Assembly: GCA_023457175.1 (NCBI GenBank)
Contig: JAEWMM010000178.1
Location: forward strand, 1-18,716
Direction: 5' to 3'
Source: Bacillota bacterium
Lineage (GTDB): Bacteria > Bacillota > Clostridia > Oscillospirales > Ruminococcaceae
DNA length: 18,716 nucleotides
The position numbers were made by a program, and so were the translations under genes. The number at the start of each line of letters is the position of its first letter. The stretch's first letter is position 1. Shown one piece after another: positions 1 through 8,327 of the stretch. Under the pieces are notes generated by a model. The model was not told the DNA's origin. It made no database searches and saw only the letters and a list, made by a program, of their open reading frames with translations.

Positions 1-809
1 TCATCGGGCTGACCGCGCTGCCGTTGCTCTTAATCAGCGGACTGACAGCCATTGTACTGACCATGGCGCAAACCCGCATGCTGGTTACGACCGAAAGCAT
101 CAAGTTTAAATTCAGCCATTTAAACCCCATCAGCGGCATCAAAAAGATGTTCTCGCTGCGCAGTTTTGTCGAGCTTGTCAAGGCTGGGGCCAAGATTGCG
201 ATTCTGCTTTACATCGTCTATAAAAAGCTTGTCGATTTTCTGCCTCAGTTTCGCACCTTTGTAGATATGGAAATTACCAAGTCCTTAAGCGTGTTCGGCG
301 ATTTTATCATGTCGATTGTGCTGACCGCCGGCGTCGTGTTCCTGCTGCTGGGCGTTCTCGATTACGCTTATCAATGGTGGGAGTACGAAAAGAACCTGCG
401 CATGAGTAAGCAGGAAATTAAGGAAGAGTATAAGCACACCGAGGGCGACCCGCTTATTAAGGGTCGCATCCGAGAGCTGCAGCGTAAGCAGGCCATGAGC
501 CGCATGATGCAAAACGTTCCCAAGGCGGACGTCGTTATCCGTAACCCGACCCATTACGCCGTGGCGCTGCGCTATGACCCCGACCAAGACCGCGCACCGA
601 TCGTGCTCGCAAAGGGCGCCGATCTTGTGGCGCTGCGCATCGTCTCTGTCGCAGAGGCGCACAAGGTGACCACGCTGGAAAATAAGCCCCTTGCACGCGG
701 CCTTTTTGAAGCGGTGGAGCTGGGCCGCGAGGTTCCCGAAAAATTCTACCAGCCGGTGGCCGAGGTGCTGGCCTTTGTTTATAGTCTGAAAGAGAAGGAT
801 TTGAAATAG
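1..809 (+). CDS. flhB: Flagellar export switch protein FlhB (5' partial)
   Basis: FlhB is the membrane component of the flagellar type III export gate that switches substrate class from rod/hook to filament. The reading frame is open from base 3, so the start and roughly the first 90 residues lie outside the window; the TTG at 24 is only an internal codon. Hydrophobic segments are visible in the first half, followed by the charged linker and the cytoplasmic domain. The autocleavage motif NPTH is intact (Asn codon 543-545, Pro codon 546-548) and is followed by AVALRY and the family-typical APIVLAKG and PLARGLFE segments. The stop at 807-809 directly abuts the flhA start, which indicates translational coupling. 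Identification is very secure; only the 5' boundary is artificial. Confidence 0.97.
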   Translation, partial: IGLTALPLLLISGLTAIVLTMAQTRMLVTTESIKFKFSHLNPISGIKKMFSLRSFVELVKAGAKIAILLYIVYKKLVDFLPQFRTFVDMEITKSLSVFGDFIMSIVLTAGVVFLLLGVLDYAYQWWEYEKNLRMSKQEIKEEYKHTEGDPLIKGRIRELQRKQAMSRMMQNVPKADVVIRNPTHYAVALRYDPDQDRAPIVLAKGADLVALRIVSVAEAHKVTTLENKPLARGLFEAVELGREVPEKFYQPVAEVLAFVYSLKEKDLK

Positions 810-2876
810 TTGAAGAATACAAACAACATCTTTAACAACATTGTAGCGGTATTCATTGTCGCTATCATCTTGTTGCTGATTATCCCGCTGCCCACGGCGC
901 TGTTGGATATGATGTTTATTATAAACCTTTCTATTTCGTTCGTGATCCTGCTCACGACCATGTATATCAAGGAACCGCTCGAATTCTCAATTTTTCCGGC
1001 GCTGCTGCTGATTACCACTGTCTTTCGCATGTCGCTGACCGTCTCCTCCACCCGCCTGATCTTAGGCAACAACGGTTACGCCGGCAAGGTCATTGAGACC
1101 TTTGGCCAGTTTGTTATCCGCGGCAATGTCATCATCGGCCTTGTCATCTTTCTGATTATCGTCATCGTGCAGTTTATGGTTATCACCAAGGGCTCGGAAC
1201 GCGTGGCGGAGGTGGCCGCCCGCTTTACGCTCGATGCGATGCCCGGCAAGCAGATGGCCATTGACGCCGACTTAAACTCCGGTCTGATCGACGAGGCGCA
1301 GGCGCGCCACCGCCGCGAGAAAATCCAACGCGAGGCCGACTTTTTCGGTTCTATGGACGGCGCCACCAAATTTGTTAAGGGCGACGCTATTGTTTCGATT
1401 GTCGTCACCATCATTAATCTCCTGGGCGGCATTCTCATGGGCTTTTTAAACCGTGTGGGCACCTTTGGCGAAATTATGTCGATCTACTCCACCGCCACGG
1501 TGGGCGACGGCCTGATGTCCCAGATTCCCGCGTTGCTGATCAGCATGGCCACCGGTATGATTGTCACCCGCTCGGCATCGGAATCGAACCTCAATATCGA
1601 GGTGGTCAAGCAGTTCTTATCGCAGCCCGTTGTGCTTATTTTGTCCGGCTGCGTTATGATTTCACTCTCATTTATTGGCTTCCCGCCGTTGCAGATTATT
1701 CTGGTGTCTGCTATACTGATAGTAACAGGTACGGTCATTTTACGCCAGCAGAGGCTTGCACTTGCGACCGCAACGACCGCTGCCAGCGCTGCCCCGACCG
1801 AGGAGGTCGCCAGCGAGGCTTCGTTTTATAAAAATATCGATAATGTCTATGGCCTGCTCAATGTTGAGCCAATTGAATTGGAGTTTGGCTACAGCCTGAT
1901 TCCGTTGGTGGACGAGGCCAGCGGCGGCAGCTTTATCGACCGTGTGGTCATGTTCCGCAAGCAGTTTGCCATCGAGATGGGTATGGTTATCCCTTCGGTT
2001 CGCTTAAAGGACAGCGGCCAGCTTAATCCCAACCAATACAGCATCAAGTTTAAGGGCGAGCGCATTGCCCTAGGCGACGTATTGATCGACCACTACTTGG
2101 CACTTGCGCCCGACAGCAAGGTGCAGTCGATAGATGGCATTGATACCGTTGAGCCCGCGTTCGGCATTCCGGCCAAGTGGATCAGCCTTGACAAAAAGAT
2201 CAAGGCAGAGTTGGCGGGCTATACGCTTATCGATCCTACCTCGGTCATCATTACCCACCTCTCCGAGGTTATCCGTCAGCATGCCTACGAGCTTCTGACC
2301 CGTCAGGAGGTCAACAACCTGTTGACCAATCTTAAAAAGACCAACGAAACGATTGTCAACGATATCATCCCAGGCGTCGTCAACGTTTCAACGCTGCAAA
2401 AGGTGCTGTGCAACCTGCTGCGCGAGGGGGTGCCCATCCGCGATATGGAGACGATTCTCGAAGTGCTCGGCGATTACGGCGCGTCGATTAAGGACGCGGA
2501 CATGCTGACCGAGTATGTCCGGCAGTCGTTAAAACGCACCATTTCGCACCAGTTTGCCGAGGCCGGACAGCTTAAGGTCATTACGCTGGACGCTAAAATC
2601 GAAAATATGATCATGGGGGCTGTCAAAAAGCTTGATACCGGGTCCTATCTGGCGCTGGAGCCCGCGACGATTCAGTCAATTATCTCGGCTTCGGGCGCGC
2701 AGATCGATAAAATACGCGAGTTGGTGCCGCATTCGGTCATTCTGACCTCGCCTATTGTGCGCATGTACTATAAAAAGCTGGTCGACCAGTTCTATCCCAA
2801 CGTCATCGTGCTGTCGTTCAGCGAGATCGACAGTACTGTTCAGATACAGGCGCTTGGCAATATTGCGCTTTCCTGA
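810..2876 (+). CDS. flhA: Flagellar export gate protein FlhA
   Basis: FlhA is the large export-gate subunit of the flagellar type III secretion apparatus, with an N-terminal membrane domain and a C-terminal cytosolic platform that docks chaperone-substrate complexes. The 688-residue length is normal for the family. Several membrane helices fill about residues 10-310, and the cytosolic domain follows. The conserved FHIPEP-family cytoplasmic loop is visible (ARFTLDAMPGKQMAIDADLN, then GLIDEAQARHRR and FFGSMDGATKFVKGDA). The start is a TTG immediately after the flhB stop, with AAGGA at 795-799 as ribosome site; no better ATG lies nearby. The next gene downstream is a sigma factor rather than flhF, which is unusual. 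Confidence 0.98.
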   Translation: MKNTNNIFNNIVAVFIVAIILLLIIPLPTALLDMMFIINLSISFVILLTTMYIKEPLEFSIFPALLLITTVFRMSLTVSSTRLILGNNGYAGKVIETFGQFVIRGNVIIGLVIFLIIVIVQFMVITKGSERVAEVAARFTLDAMPGKQMAIDADLNSGLIDEAQARHRREKIQREADFFGSMDGATKFVKGDAIVSIVVTIINLLGGILMGFLNRVGTFGEIMSIYSTATVGDGLMSQIPALLISMATGMIVTRSASESNLNIEVVKQFLSQPVVLILSGCVMISLSFIGFPPLQIILVSAILIVTGTVILRQQRLALATATTAASAAPTEEVASEASFYKNIDNVYGLLNVEPIELEFGYSLIPLVDEASGGSFIDRVVMFRKQFAIEMGMVIPSVRLKDSGQLNPNQYSIKFKGERIALGDVLIDHYLALAPDSKVQSIDGIDTVEPAFGIPAKWISLDKKIKAELAGYTLIDPTSVIITHLSEVIRQHAYELLTRQEVNNLLTNLKKTNETIVNDIIPGVVNVSTLQKVLCNLLREGVPIRDMETILEVLGDYGASIKDADMLTEYVRQSLKRTISHQFAEAGQLKVITLDAKIENMIMGAVKKLDTGSYLALEPATIQSIISASGAQIDKIRELVPHSVILTSPIVRMYYKKLVDQFYPNVIVLSFSEIDSTVQIQALGNIALS

Positions 2877-2907
2877 TTCCTATTCCCAATGAAGGGAGTG
2901 ACAAGCT

Positions 2908-3666
2908 GTGCAGACACAACAAGCCGATGCCCAGACCCTGCTGGAAGATTATTTAAAGGCCCCAAGCGTCGCGCTTCGCAACGACCTTGTCATGCAATAT
3001 AGTTACATACCCAAAACGGTGGCTGCTCAGATGCGCGGCATTACCGCCTCTTATGCAGAGGTTGAGGATATTGTCAACAACGGCATTATTACGCTTATCG
3101 ACTGCATTGAGCGCTTTGACCCGCAGAAAAGCGGCAGCTTCGAGGCCTACGCCTTTTCCCGCATTAAGTGCGCAAATATCGATTTTATTCGCAAGCAAGA
3201 CTGGCTGCCCCGCCGGGTGCGTAAGACGGCGCGCGATATTACCGCCGCCTATGACGCGCTTGCCAACGAACTGATGCGGGTGCCCTCCGCCAAAGAGCTG
3301 GCGGATTACCTTGGCGTTGAGGAGTCGGTTATTTATAAGCACTACCGCGAGATTTCAAATTCTGTTTTGCTCTCGTTCGAAATGCTGCTCAGCAGTGTGG
3401 CTGAAAACAACGCGAACGATTCCGCGGGCGATTTTGAGCAGCCGGAGTCGTCGCTGATCCGCGACGAACTGCGCCAGCGCCTTATTAAAGCGATTGATTC
3501 CTTAAGCGAGCGGGATCGTCTCGTCATTTCGCTTTATTACTATGAGCATCTAAAGCTTCACGAAATTGCACAGGTTCTGAAAGTCAGCGAAGCCCGGGTC
3601 TGTCAAGCCCGTTCTAAAGCTATTTTAAAGCTTCGCAGCCACCTAAGAGATTATTTGGAGGGATAA
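2908..3666 (+). CDS. fliA: Flagellar sigma factor, FliA/SigD (sigma-28) family
   Basis: This is a 252-residue sigma-70-family protein of the FliA/WhiG/SigD group, which directs RNA polymerase to late flagellar and chemotaxis promoters. Region 2 is visible as VEDIVNNGIITLIDCIERFD and FEAYAFSRIKCANIDFIRK, followed by the sigma-28-typical DWLPRRVRK. Region 3 follows (VPSAKELADYLGV), and region 4 ends in LSERDRLVISLYYYEHL, then EIAQVLKVSEARVCQARSKA. The GTG start has a clear ribosome site (GAAGGGAG just upstream). The gene lies 31 bases after flhA and 4 bases before a rod gene, so it is transcribed within the flagellar operon. No FlgM anti-sigma gene is seen in the window. Naming as sigma-28 rests on these regions and on context. 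Confidence 0.94.
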   Translation: MQTQQADAQTLLEDYLKAPSVALRNDLVMQYSYIPKTVAAQMRGITASYAEVEDIVNNGIITLIDCIERFDPQKSGSFEAYAFSRIKCANIDFIRKQDWLPRRVRKTARDITAAYDALANELMRVPSAKELADYLGVEESVIYKHYREISNSVLLSFEMLLSSVAENNANDSAGDFEQPESSLIRDELRQRLIKAIDSLSERDRLVISLYYYEHLKLHEIAQVLKVSEARVCQARSKAILKLRSHLRDYLEG

Positions 3667-3670
3667 CGGC

Positions 3671-4438
3671 ATGGCAACAGGTTTTTTTACCGCCGCTTCC
3701 GGCATGATGATGCAGCAGCGCACGCTCAACGTCATCGCAAACAATATGGCAAATGCCAATACCCCCGGCTTTAAGACCGAGCGCGTTGTCAGCACGACCT
3801 TTCAGCAGGAGCTTTTAATGCGGCAGCAGGGCTATAACCGTACCTTTATCGGCACCGGCGACGCGGTCAAGGTAGTGGAGGATGTTCCAACCCAGTTTGA
3901 CGAAAGCCTTGTGAAGGCCACCGACAGACCCTACGATTTAGCCATTCAGGGCGAGGGCTTTTTTGTGGTAAAGGGTGATAACGGCCGGCAATACCTGACC
4001 CGCAACGGACAGTTTGATATTGATGCGGACGGCTACCTGATTTTGCCGGGGGTCGGCAGAGTTCAGGGCTCCCGCGGTGACTTAAAAATTGACGGCTCAG
4101 ATTTTACCGTCAATTCGGAGGGGGCCGTTTATAACACCAAGGGCCGTTTGCTCGGCAGTCTGCAAATTATTGCGGCATCCCCCGAGGCCGAGCTTGAGAA
4201 ATTCCCGAACGGCCTGTTTCAGGTACCGGGCGGCGAGGGTATACCGGGCGAAACCGCCGGCCTTTCAGAGGTGGCAAACCCAAAGGTTGGGCAAGGACTG
4301 CTTGAAGCCTCGAACACCAACTACAACCGTGAGGTCGCGCTATTGATGGAGACGCAGCGAAATTTTCAAAGCTGCAGCAAGGCGCTGATGATGATTGATG
4401 AAATCGAACAGAAGGCCGCCAGTATTGCGTCGTTATAG
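3671..4438 (+). CDS. flgF: Flagellar basal-body rod protein, FlgF/FlhO-like
   Basis: This 255-residue protein of the FlgE/FlgF/FlgG family forms part of the distal rod of the basal body and is exported by the flagellar type III system. The N-terminal family signature is present (FFTAASGMMMQQRTLNVIANN, then MANANTPGFK), as are a central beta segment (AIQGEGFFVV, RNGQF) and the C-terminal coiled helix (EASNTNYNREVALLMETQRNF). There is no Sec signal peptide, as expected for a type III substrate. The ATG has GGAGGG at 3657-3662 with 8-base spacing. It is paired with a second FlgG-like gene downstream, as FlhO/FlhP are paired in Bacillus. Assignment to FlgF rather than FlgG is by order and similarity and is less certain than the family call. 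Confidence 0.9.
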   Translation: MATGFFTAASGMMMQQRTLNVIANNMANANTPGFKTERVVSTTFQQELLMRQQGYNRTFIGTGDAVKVVEDVPTQFDESLVKATDRPYDLAIQGEGFFVVKGDNGRQYLTRNGQFDIDADGYLILPGVGRVQGSRGDLKIDGSDFTVNSEGAVYNTKGRLLGSLQIIAASPEAELEKFPNGLFQVPGGEGIPGETAGLSEVANPKVGQGLLEASNTNYNREVALLMETQRNFQSCSKALMMIDEIEQKAASIASL

Positions 4439-4461
4439 TATAAATCAGTGAGGTGCTGAAA

Positions 4462-5253
4462 ATGAGTATAGCCTTTTACACCGGCGTTTCCGGCATGCTG
4501 GCTTCACAGTCGCATATGGACGTCACTTCAAACAACATTGCCAATATCAATACAGTCGGCTACAAAACGCAGGAAGCCTCTTTTCAGAACCTGCTTTATA
4601 CCCGGATGAATATTCACAGCAACTACGGCAATACCGTCGCCCCAGCAGCGGACGCAGCCGACGAGGGCGATGCTGCCAAAAGCTACGATATGGTTGGTCA
4701 CGGCTCGCGCATCGGTCAGGTCAACCTGCTGTACAAGCAGGGCGGTTACCTTTCTACCGGTCGCACGCTGGATTTTGCCATCAACGGCGAGGGCCTTTTT
4801 GCGGTGGAAGCTGCCTCAGGCGAGACGCAGTATACCCGAAATGGTAATTTCCTGATCAGCATTGAAGGCAGAAGAGCCTCTTTGGTAACCTCGGAGGGCG
4901 CACATGTTTTAGACGGCAAAAGCAAGCGCATTGCGCTGACACTGACCGACAGCGGCGCGCCCGTTACCGATGGATTAGCCGAGAAAATCGGACTGTACCA
5001 TTTCCCGAATCCCTATGGCCTGACGCCGGCCGACGGCGGCTCGTTTACAGCCAACGACATCTCAGGCAAGGCGGTTGCGGCCAAGGTCGGGGACACAACC
5101 TCCACCATATTACAGGGCTTTCTTGAAAACTCCAATGTCGAGCTAAGCGACCAGATGGTCAATATGATTCAGGCGCAGCGTTCTTTTCAGATGAACGCCC
5201 GCGTGGTGCAGACTGCGGACCAAATTGATGAAATAATCAATAATTTAAGATAG
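4462..5253 (+). CDS. flgG: Flagellar basal-body rod protein, FlgG/FlhP-like
   Basis: This is a second protein of the FlgE/F/G family, 263 residues. The N-terminal signature is clear (FYTGVSGMLASQSHMDVTSN, then NIANINTVGYKT). A middle domain carries INGEGLFAVE and YTRNGNF, and the C-terminus (NSNVELSDQMVNMIQAQRSF, then TADQIDEI) is typical of FlgG. The start is placed at the ATG at 4462 because GAGG at 4450-4453 sits 8 bases upstream; the in-frame GTG at 4453 overlaps that ribosome site and is unlikely to be used. The gene follows the flgF-like gene after 23 bases and most probably encodes the distal-rod partner. Its sequence departs from enterobacterial FlgG, so the symbol is approximate. Confidence 0.9.
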   Translation: MSIAFYTGVSGMLASQSHMDVTSNNIANINTVGYKTQEASFQNLLYTRMNIHSNYGNTVAPAADAADEGDAAKSYDMVGHGSRIGQVNLLYKQGGYLSTGRTLDFAINGEGLFAVEAASGETQYTRNGNFLISIEGRRASLVTSEGAHVLDGKSKRIALTLTDSGAPVTDGLAEKIGLYHFPNPYGLTPADGGSFTANDISGKAVAAKVGDTTSTILQGFLENSNVELSDQMVNMIQAQRSFQMNARVVQTADQIDEIINNLR

Positions 5254-5295
5254 CCCGCCTTTTAATGATTCGCAAACGAAAGAGGTTATAATTAT

Positions 5296-5916
5296 ATGGC
5301 ATTAAACGATTACAGCGACCTGAATGCGATGCACCTTGATGTACTTAGAGAAATAGGCAATATCGGCACCGGCAACGCGGCAACGTCGTTGGCCGCCATG
5401 CTGCAAAAGCCGGTTAACATCAGCGTGCCGACCATAAACGTTCTGGATTATGAAAAAGTCGCCGAAGAACTTGGCGGACCAGAAACCATGATTGTAGGTA
5501 TTATGCTGACCATCTCAGGCGAAGTCAGCGGCATGATGATGTTTTTGCTGGAAAAAGATTTTGCCCACGCGATTGTCAACGATCTTTTGGGCGGGTGTTT
5601 TAACGGCTTTTATGAGCTTGACGAGCTTTCCATCTCCGCTTTAAAAGAGATTGGCAACATTATGGCCGCTTCTTATGTTAATGCCATCGCACAGCTTACC
5701 GGTTTAACCATTGATATCTCGGTACCTTCTATGACAGTTGATATGGCCGGCGCCATTTTAAGCGTACCCGCCATTTACTTTGCAGACATCAGCGATAAAG
5801 TCATTTTTATTCAGGATGAGTTTAACGGTGATGCCGAGAATATGACCAGCCATATTCTGTTAATTCCCACTGCAGATTCGCTGCAAAGAATCATGCGCAA
5901 CCTCGGAGTCGAGTAA
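5296..5916 (+). CDS. cheC: CheY-P phosphatase CheC
   Basis: CheC of the CheC/CheX/FliY family dephosphorylates CheY-P and acts in adaptation through binding to CheD. The 206-residue protein carries two complete phosphatase signatures of the form [D/S]-x3-E-x2-N-x22-P: D15-E19-N22-P45 and S114-E118-N121-P144. It lacks the N-terminal CheY-binding extension of FliY. The ATG is preceded by AAAGAGGT at a suitable distance. The stop codon overlaps the start of cheD by one base (TAATG), so the two partners are translationally coupled, as in Bacillus subtilis. The gene sits inside the flagellar operon rather than with the other che genes of this window, which are on the opposite strand. Confidence 0.96.
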   Translation: MALNDYSDLNAMHLDVLREIGNIGTGNAATSLAAMLQKPVNISVPTINVLDYEKVAEELGGPETMIVGIMLTISGEVSGMMMFLLEKDFAHAIVNDLLGGCFNGFYELDELSISALKEIGNIMAASYVNAIAQLTGLTIDISVPSMTVDMAGAILSVPAIYFADISDKVIFIQDEFNGDAENMTSHILLIPTADSLQRIMRNLGVE

Positions 5917-6404
5917 TGAAGAATACGGTTAAGGTTGGCATTGCTGATATGAACGTGGTAAAGGGCGAAGATGAGCTGGTCACCTTCGCACTCGGTTCCT
6001 GTGTAGCGATCTGCCTGCATGATGCTGAAAGAAAAATTGCGGGTATGGCGCATATTATGCTCCCTGACAGCAAGCAGCTCTCCTCGGGCAGCAGCCAGCC
6101 GCTGAAATTTGCCGATACCGCATTAATCGAGCTGCTCAAAGTCATGCAACAAAAGGGGGCGCGCGCAGCGGTTTTAACCGCTAAAATTGCCGGTGGCGCC
6201 CAGATGTTTGCCGAAACAACCAATTCCCCGTTGGGGAACATCGGCGGACGTAATACGCAGGCCGTCAAAGCCGGGTTGGCGCGGTTTCGCATTCCTATAA
6301 TTGCCGAAGATACGGGTAAGGACTACGGCCGTACCTGTTATTTTGACGCAACCACCGGTACCATGCTGATTAAATCGGCGCTCAAAGGAGAATGGCGTTT
6401 TTAG
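5916..6404 (+). CDS. cheD: Chemoreceptor glutamine deamidase CheD
   Basis: CheD deamidates particular glutamines of chemoreceptors and binds CheC to modulate CheY-P turnover. The 162-residue protein shows the family core TFALGSCVAICLHD followed by GMAHIMLPDS. The probable catalytic triad is Thr23, Cys29 and His46; the spacing of 6 and 17 residues equals that reported for Thermotoga maritima CheD. Further conserved parts are KIAGGAQMF and GRTCYFD near the C-terminus. The ATG overlaps the cheC stop by one base. The downstream gap to fapA is 46 bases and holds no obvious terminator. Identification is secure from the motif and the cheC partner. Confidence 0.96.
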   Translation: MKNTVKVGIADMNVVKGEDELVTFALGSCVAICLHDAERKIAGMAHIMLPDSKQLSSGSSQPLKFADTALIELLKVMQQKGARAAVLTAKIAGGAQMFAETTNSPLGNIGGRNTQAVKAGLARFRIPIIAEDTGKDYGRTCYFDATTGTMLIKSALKGEWRF

Positions 6405-6450
6405 AAACGATTCCTTTTTCAAAACCCGTTCCGTGAAAGAGGAGGCTACT

Positions 6451-8106
6451 ATGAAACAAGAGGATCAGATAAAAAAGGGCAGTTTGTTGTATAGGCTGTT
6501 TCAAGCAAAGCAAACCGATGAGCCTATTATCCTCGACGCTTTATCGCACGAGCCCGATAAGGCGCCGGTTGTAAGCGAACCTGCGGAAGCTGCGCCCGAT
6601 TCGGACCAGGAAACTTCCGATGAAGACTGCTTGCCGTCTGTACCGTCTTCCGCTGCGCCTTTGCAAGCCGACAGCGACAGCTGGACCAGCCTTATAGTGC
6701 CTGCGTCCTCTTGGGATGCGCATCATCGTTTGGAAGTTCAGGTCAACAAAGCGACCACAAAAGCCCGCCTATATTTGCGCGCCCCCGCCGAAGGAGAGCC
6801 GGAGACCTGCACCTTAGAAATATTACACCGGGTTTTAAGAGACTGCCGGATTACTTTTGGTCTGGACCAAGAAGCGCTAAACAGCTTTTTTGTCGCCAGC
6901 CCCGGTTCGTTGCTTTATAATACGCCCGTCGTTGTCGCCCAAGGTATTGCCGCTACCGACGGCGTAGACGGCTATGTCCGAGAGTTGTTTGACCGCACAA
7001 GTCAGCCTCACTTTGACCAGCGTCCTGACGGCAGCATCGATTTCAAAAATATGCATATTGTCAATAACGTCTCAAAGGGCACGGTCATCTGCGAAATTAT
7101 TAACCCCGTGCAGGGCAGTATTGGCACCAGCGTTTATAATAAACCCCTGCGCCCCCGCACCGCAAAGGCGCCCGCTGTTCCCCGCGGTGAAAATATTGAT
7201 CTGGTCACGGTTGATGAGCATATGAGCCAGCTTGTCGCTGCAACCGATGGTAATCTGGTCTTTAAAGACAAGCGCTTTTGCGTCGAGCATACCTTTAAAG
7301 TTAACGGAAACGTCAATAATTCCATCGGTAACATTAATTTTACCGGCAACGTCATTGTCTCCGGCGACGTCTGCGAGGGCTATTCGATCAGAACAAATGG
7401 CGACGTCACCGTTTATGGCATTGTTGAAGGCGCTTCTATCTATGCCGGCGGAAATATTATTCTGCAAAAAGGTATCAACGGCATGGGCAAAGGGATTTTG
7501 GAGGCGCAAAAAGATATTACCGCTAAGTTTATTGAAAATTGCACTGTGCGGGCCGGCGGTGATATTAAATCGGAGTCGGTCATCAACTCTACCGTTGAAG
7601 CGGACGGCAATCTGACTTTAACTGGCCGCGGCACGCTGGTCGGCGGAAATATCAGTGTTTTTGGCTCGATTGACGTTAAGATTGTCGGTTCACGCTCTTA
7701 TACGCCTATCAACATCGTTCTGGGCATTACACCTAATATGCTTAAAGAACGCAACCAAATTCGTCAGCAGCACGAAGTCGTCCTGTCGGAGTTTCAATCT
7801 CTCAACAGTGATATTCTATTTTTGGAGCAAGCGCAGCACTTGGTTGAAGACGAACGGCAAAAGCTTTTGCTGCAATATAAGGGGAAGCTGAACCTCGTGC
7901 TGTTTAAAAAGAATCGTCTGGAAAAGAAGATTCAGAAGTTTTCCGAACAGCAGGCGGCGATCTCCTCCTCCACCTTGACCTGTAACACCGCCTAACCCCC
8001 GCTGCGCGTGACAATTGGACATGAAACCTATCGGCTGACCAATATTGCCAACATGTGTCGTTTTTATCAAAATAGCGAGGGTGAGGTTGTGTTGGGCACA
8101 AAATAG
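6451..8106 (+). pseudogene. fapA: FapA (DUF342) flagellar assembly protein A, interrupted by in-frame stop at 7993-7995
   Basis: This is a DUF342/FapA family protein, often found beside clostridial flagellar genes; its role is poorly defined. A low-complexity acidic N-terminus of about 75 residues precedes the FapA N-domain. A parallel beta-helix-like repeat region follows (SGDVCEGYSIRTNGDVTVYG, AGGNIILQKGINGMGKG, GTLVGGNI), then a coiled coil from about residue 430. Translation from the ATG at 6451 (AGAGGAGG just upstream) stops at TAA 7993-7995, giving 514 residues. The same frame then stays open for 36 codons to TAG 8104-8106 and encodes VTIGHETYRL, then CRFYQNSEGEVVLG, which matches the usual C-terminal end of the family. 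The TAA falls where many members have a tyrosine (YPG-like), so a TAT/TAC-to-TAA change is likely. The 514-residue product may still function; a sequencing error is also possible. Confidence 0.8.
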
Positions 8107-8327
8107 TCAGGCCGCCCTTTTAGCTTTACCAGCCAAAGATTACCGCGTTACCTCCTCCGAGTAAAAGTTTAGTTGAACCGACACAGTTATGCCGATTTTG
8201 TAGTCTTTGCTTCCATAGACTGTTAAGATTATTCGAATAGGTGAATCAGATGGCCTGTACTATATCTCTGACAAGGCTTTGCTTTGTCAGAGGCGGATGA
8301 AATTTATAGGTTTGCAGGATAAAGGTT
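8107..8327. other. Non-coding gap between fapA and the flavoprotein gene
   Basis: I see no gene in this 221-base stretch. It is less GC-rich than its surroundings and separates the flagellar operon from a gene with no evident flagellar role. No GC-rich hairpin with a T-run follows fapA, so the operon terminator is not obvious. A weak stem AGTCT/AGACT lies near 8202-8216, and a stronger hairpin at 8266-8292 is listed separately. No convincing sigma-A or sigma-28 promoter was found; TTGAAC at 8173-8178 lacks a proper -10 partner. Confidence 0.5.
8266..8292. repeat. 12-bp inverted repeat (hairpin) upstream of the flavoprotein gene
   Basis: CTCTGACAAGGC at 8266-8277 and GCTTTGTCAGAG at 8281-8292 are complementary over 12 positions (one G-T wobble) around a TTT loop. 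The following bases are GCGGATGAAA, so there is no T-run and it is not a standard intrinsic terminator. It lies 35 bases before the downstream ATG and could be a leader hairpin, an mRNA-stabilising element or a small dispersed repeat. Only one copy was noticed in the window. Confidence 0.6.

Noticed and set aside
4453..4461. GTG at 4453 as the flgG-like start
   Set aside because: It overlaps the GAGG ribosome site that serves the ATG at 4462, and the family begins at that methionine.
7072..7509. 145-residue open frame on the - strand
   Set aside because: It is antisense to the beta-repeat region of fapA and reflects that gene's codon pattern.
8008..8106. Independent small gene of 32 residues starting at GTG 8008
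   Set aside because: No ribosome site precedes it, and its product fits as the C-terminus of FapA in the same frame as fapA, so a remnant is the better reading.
8162..8201. Sigma-28 promoter (TAAA ... GCCGAT) upstream of the flavoprotein gene
   Set aside because: TAAA (8162-8165) and GCCGAT (8191-8196) are separated by 25 bases rather than about 15, so the pair does not form a promoter.
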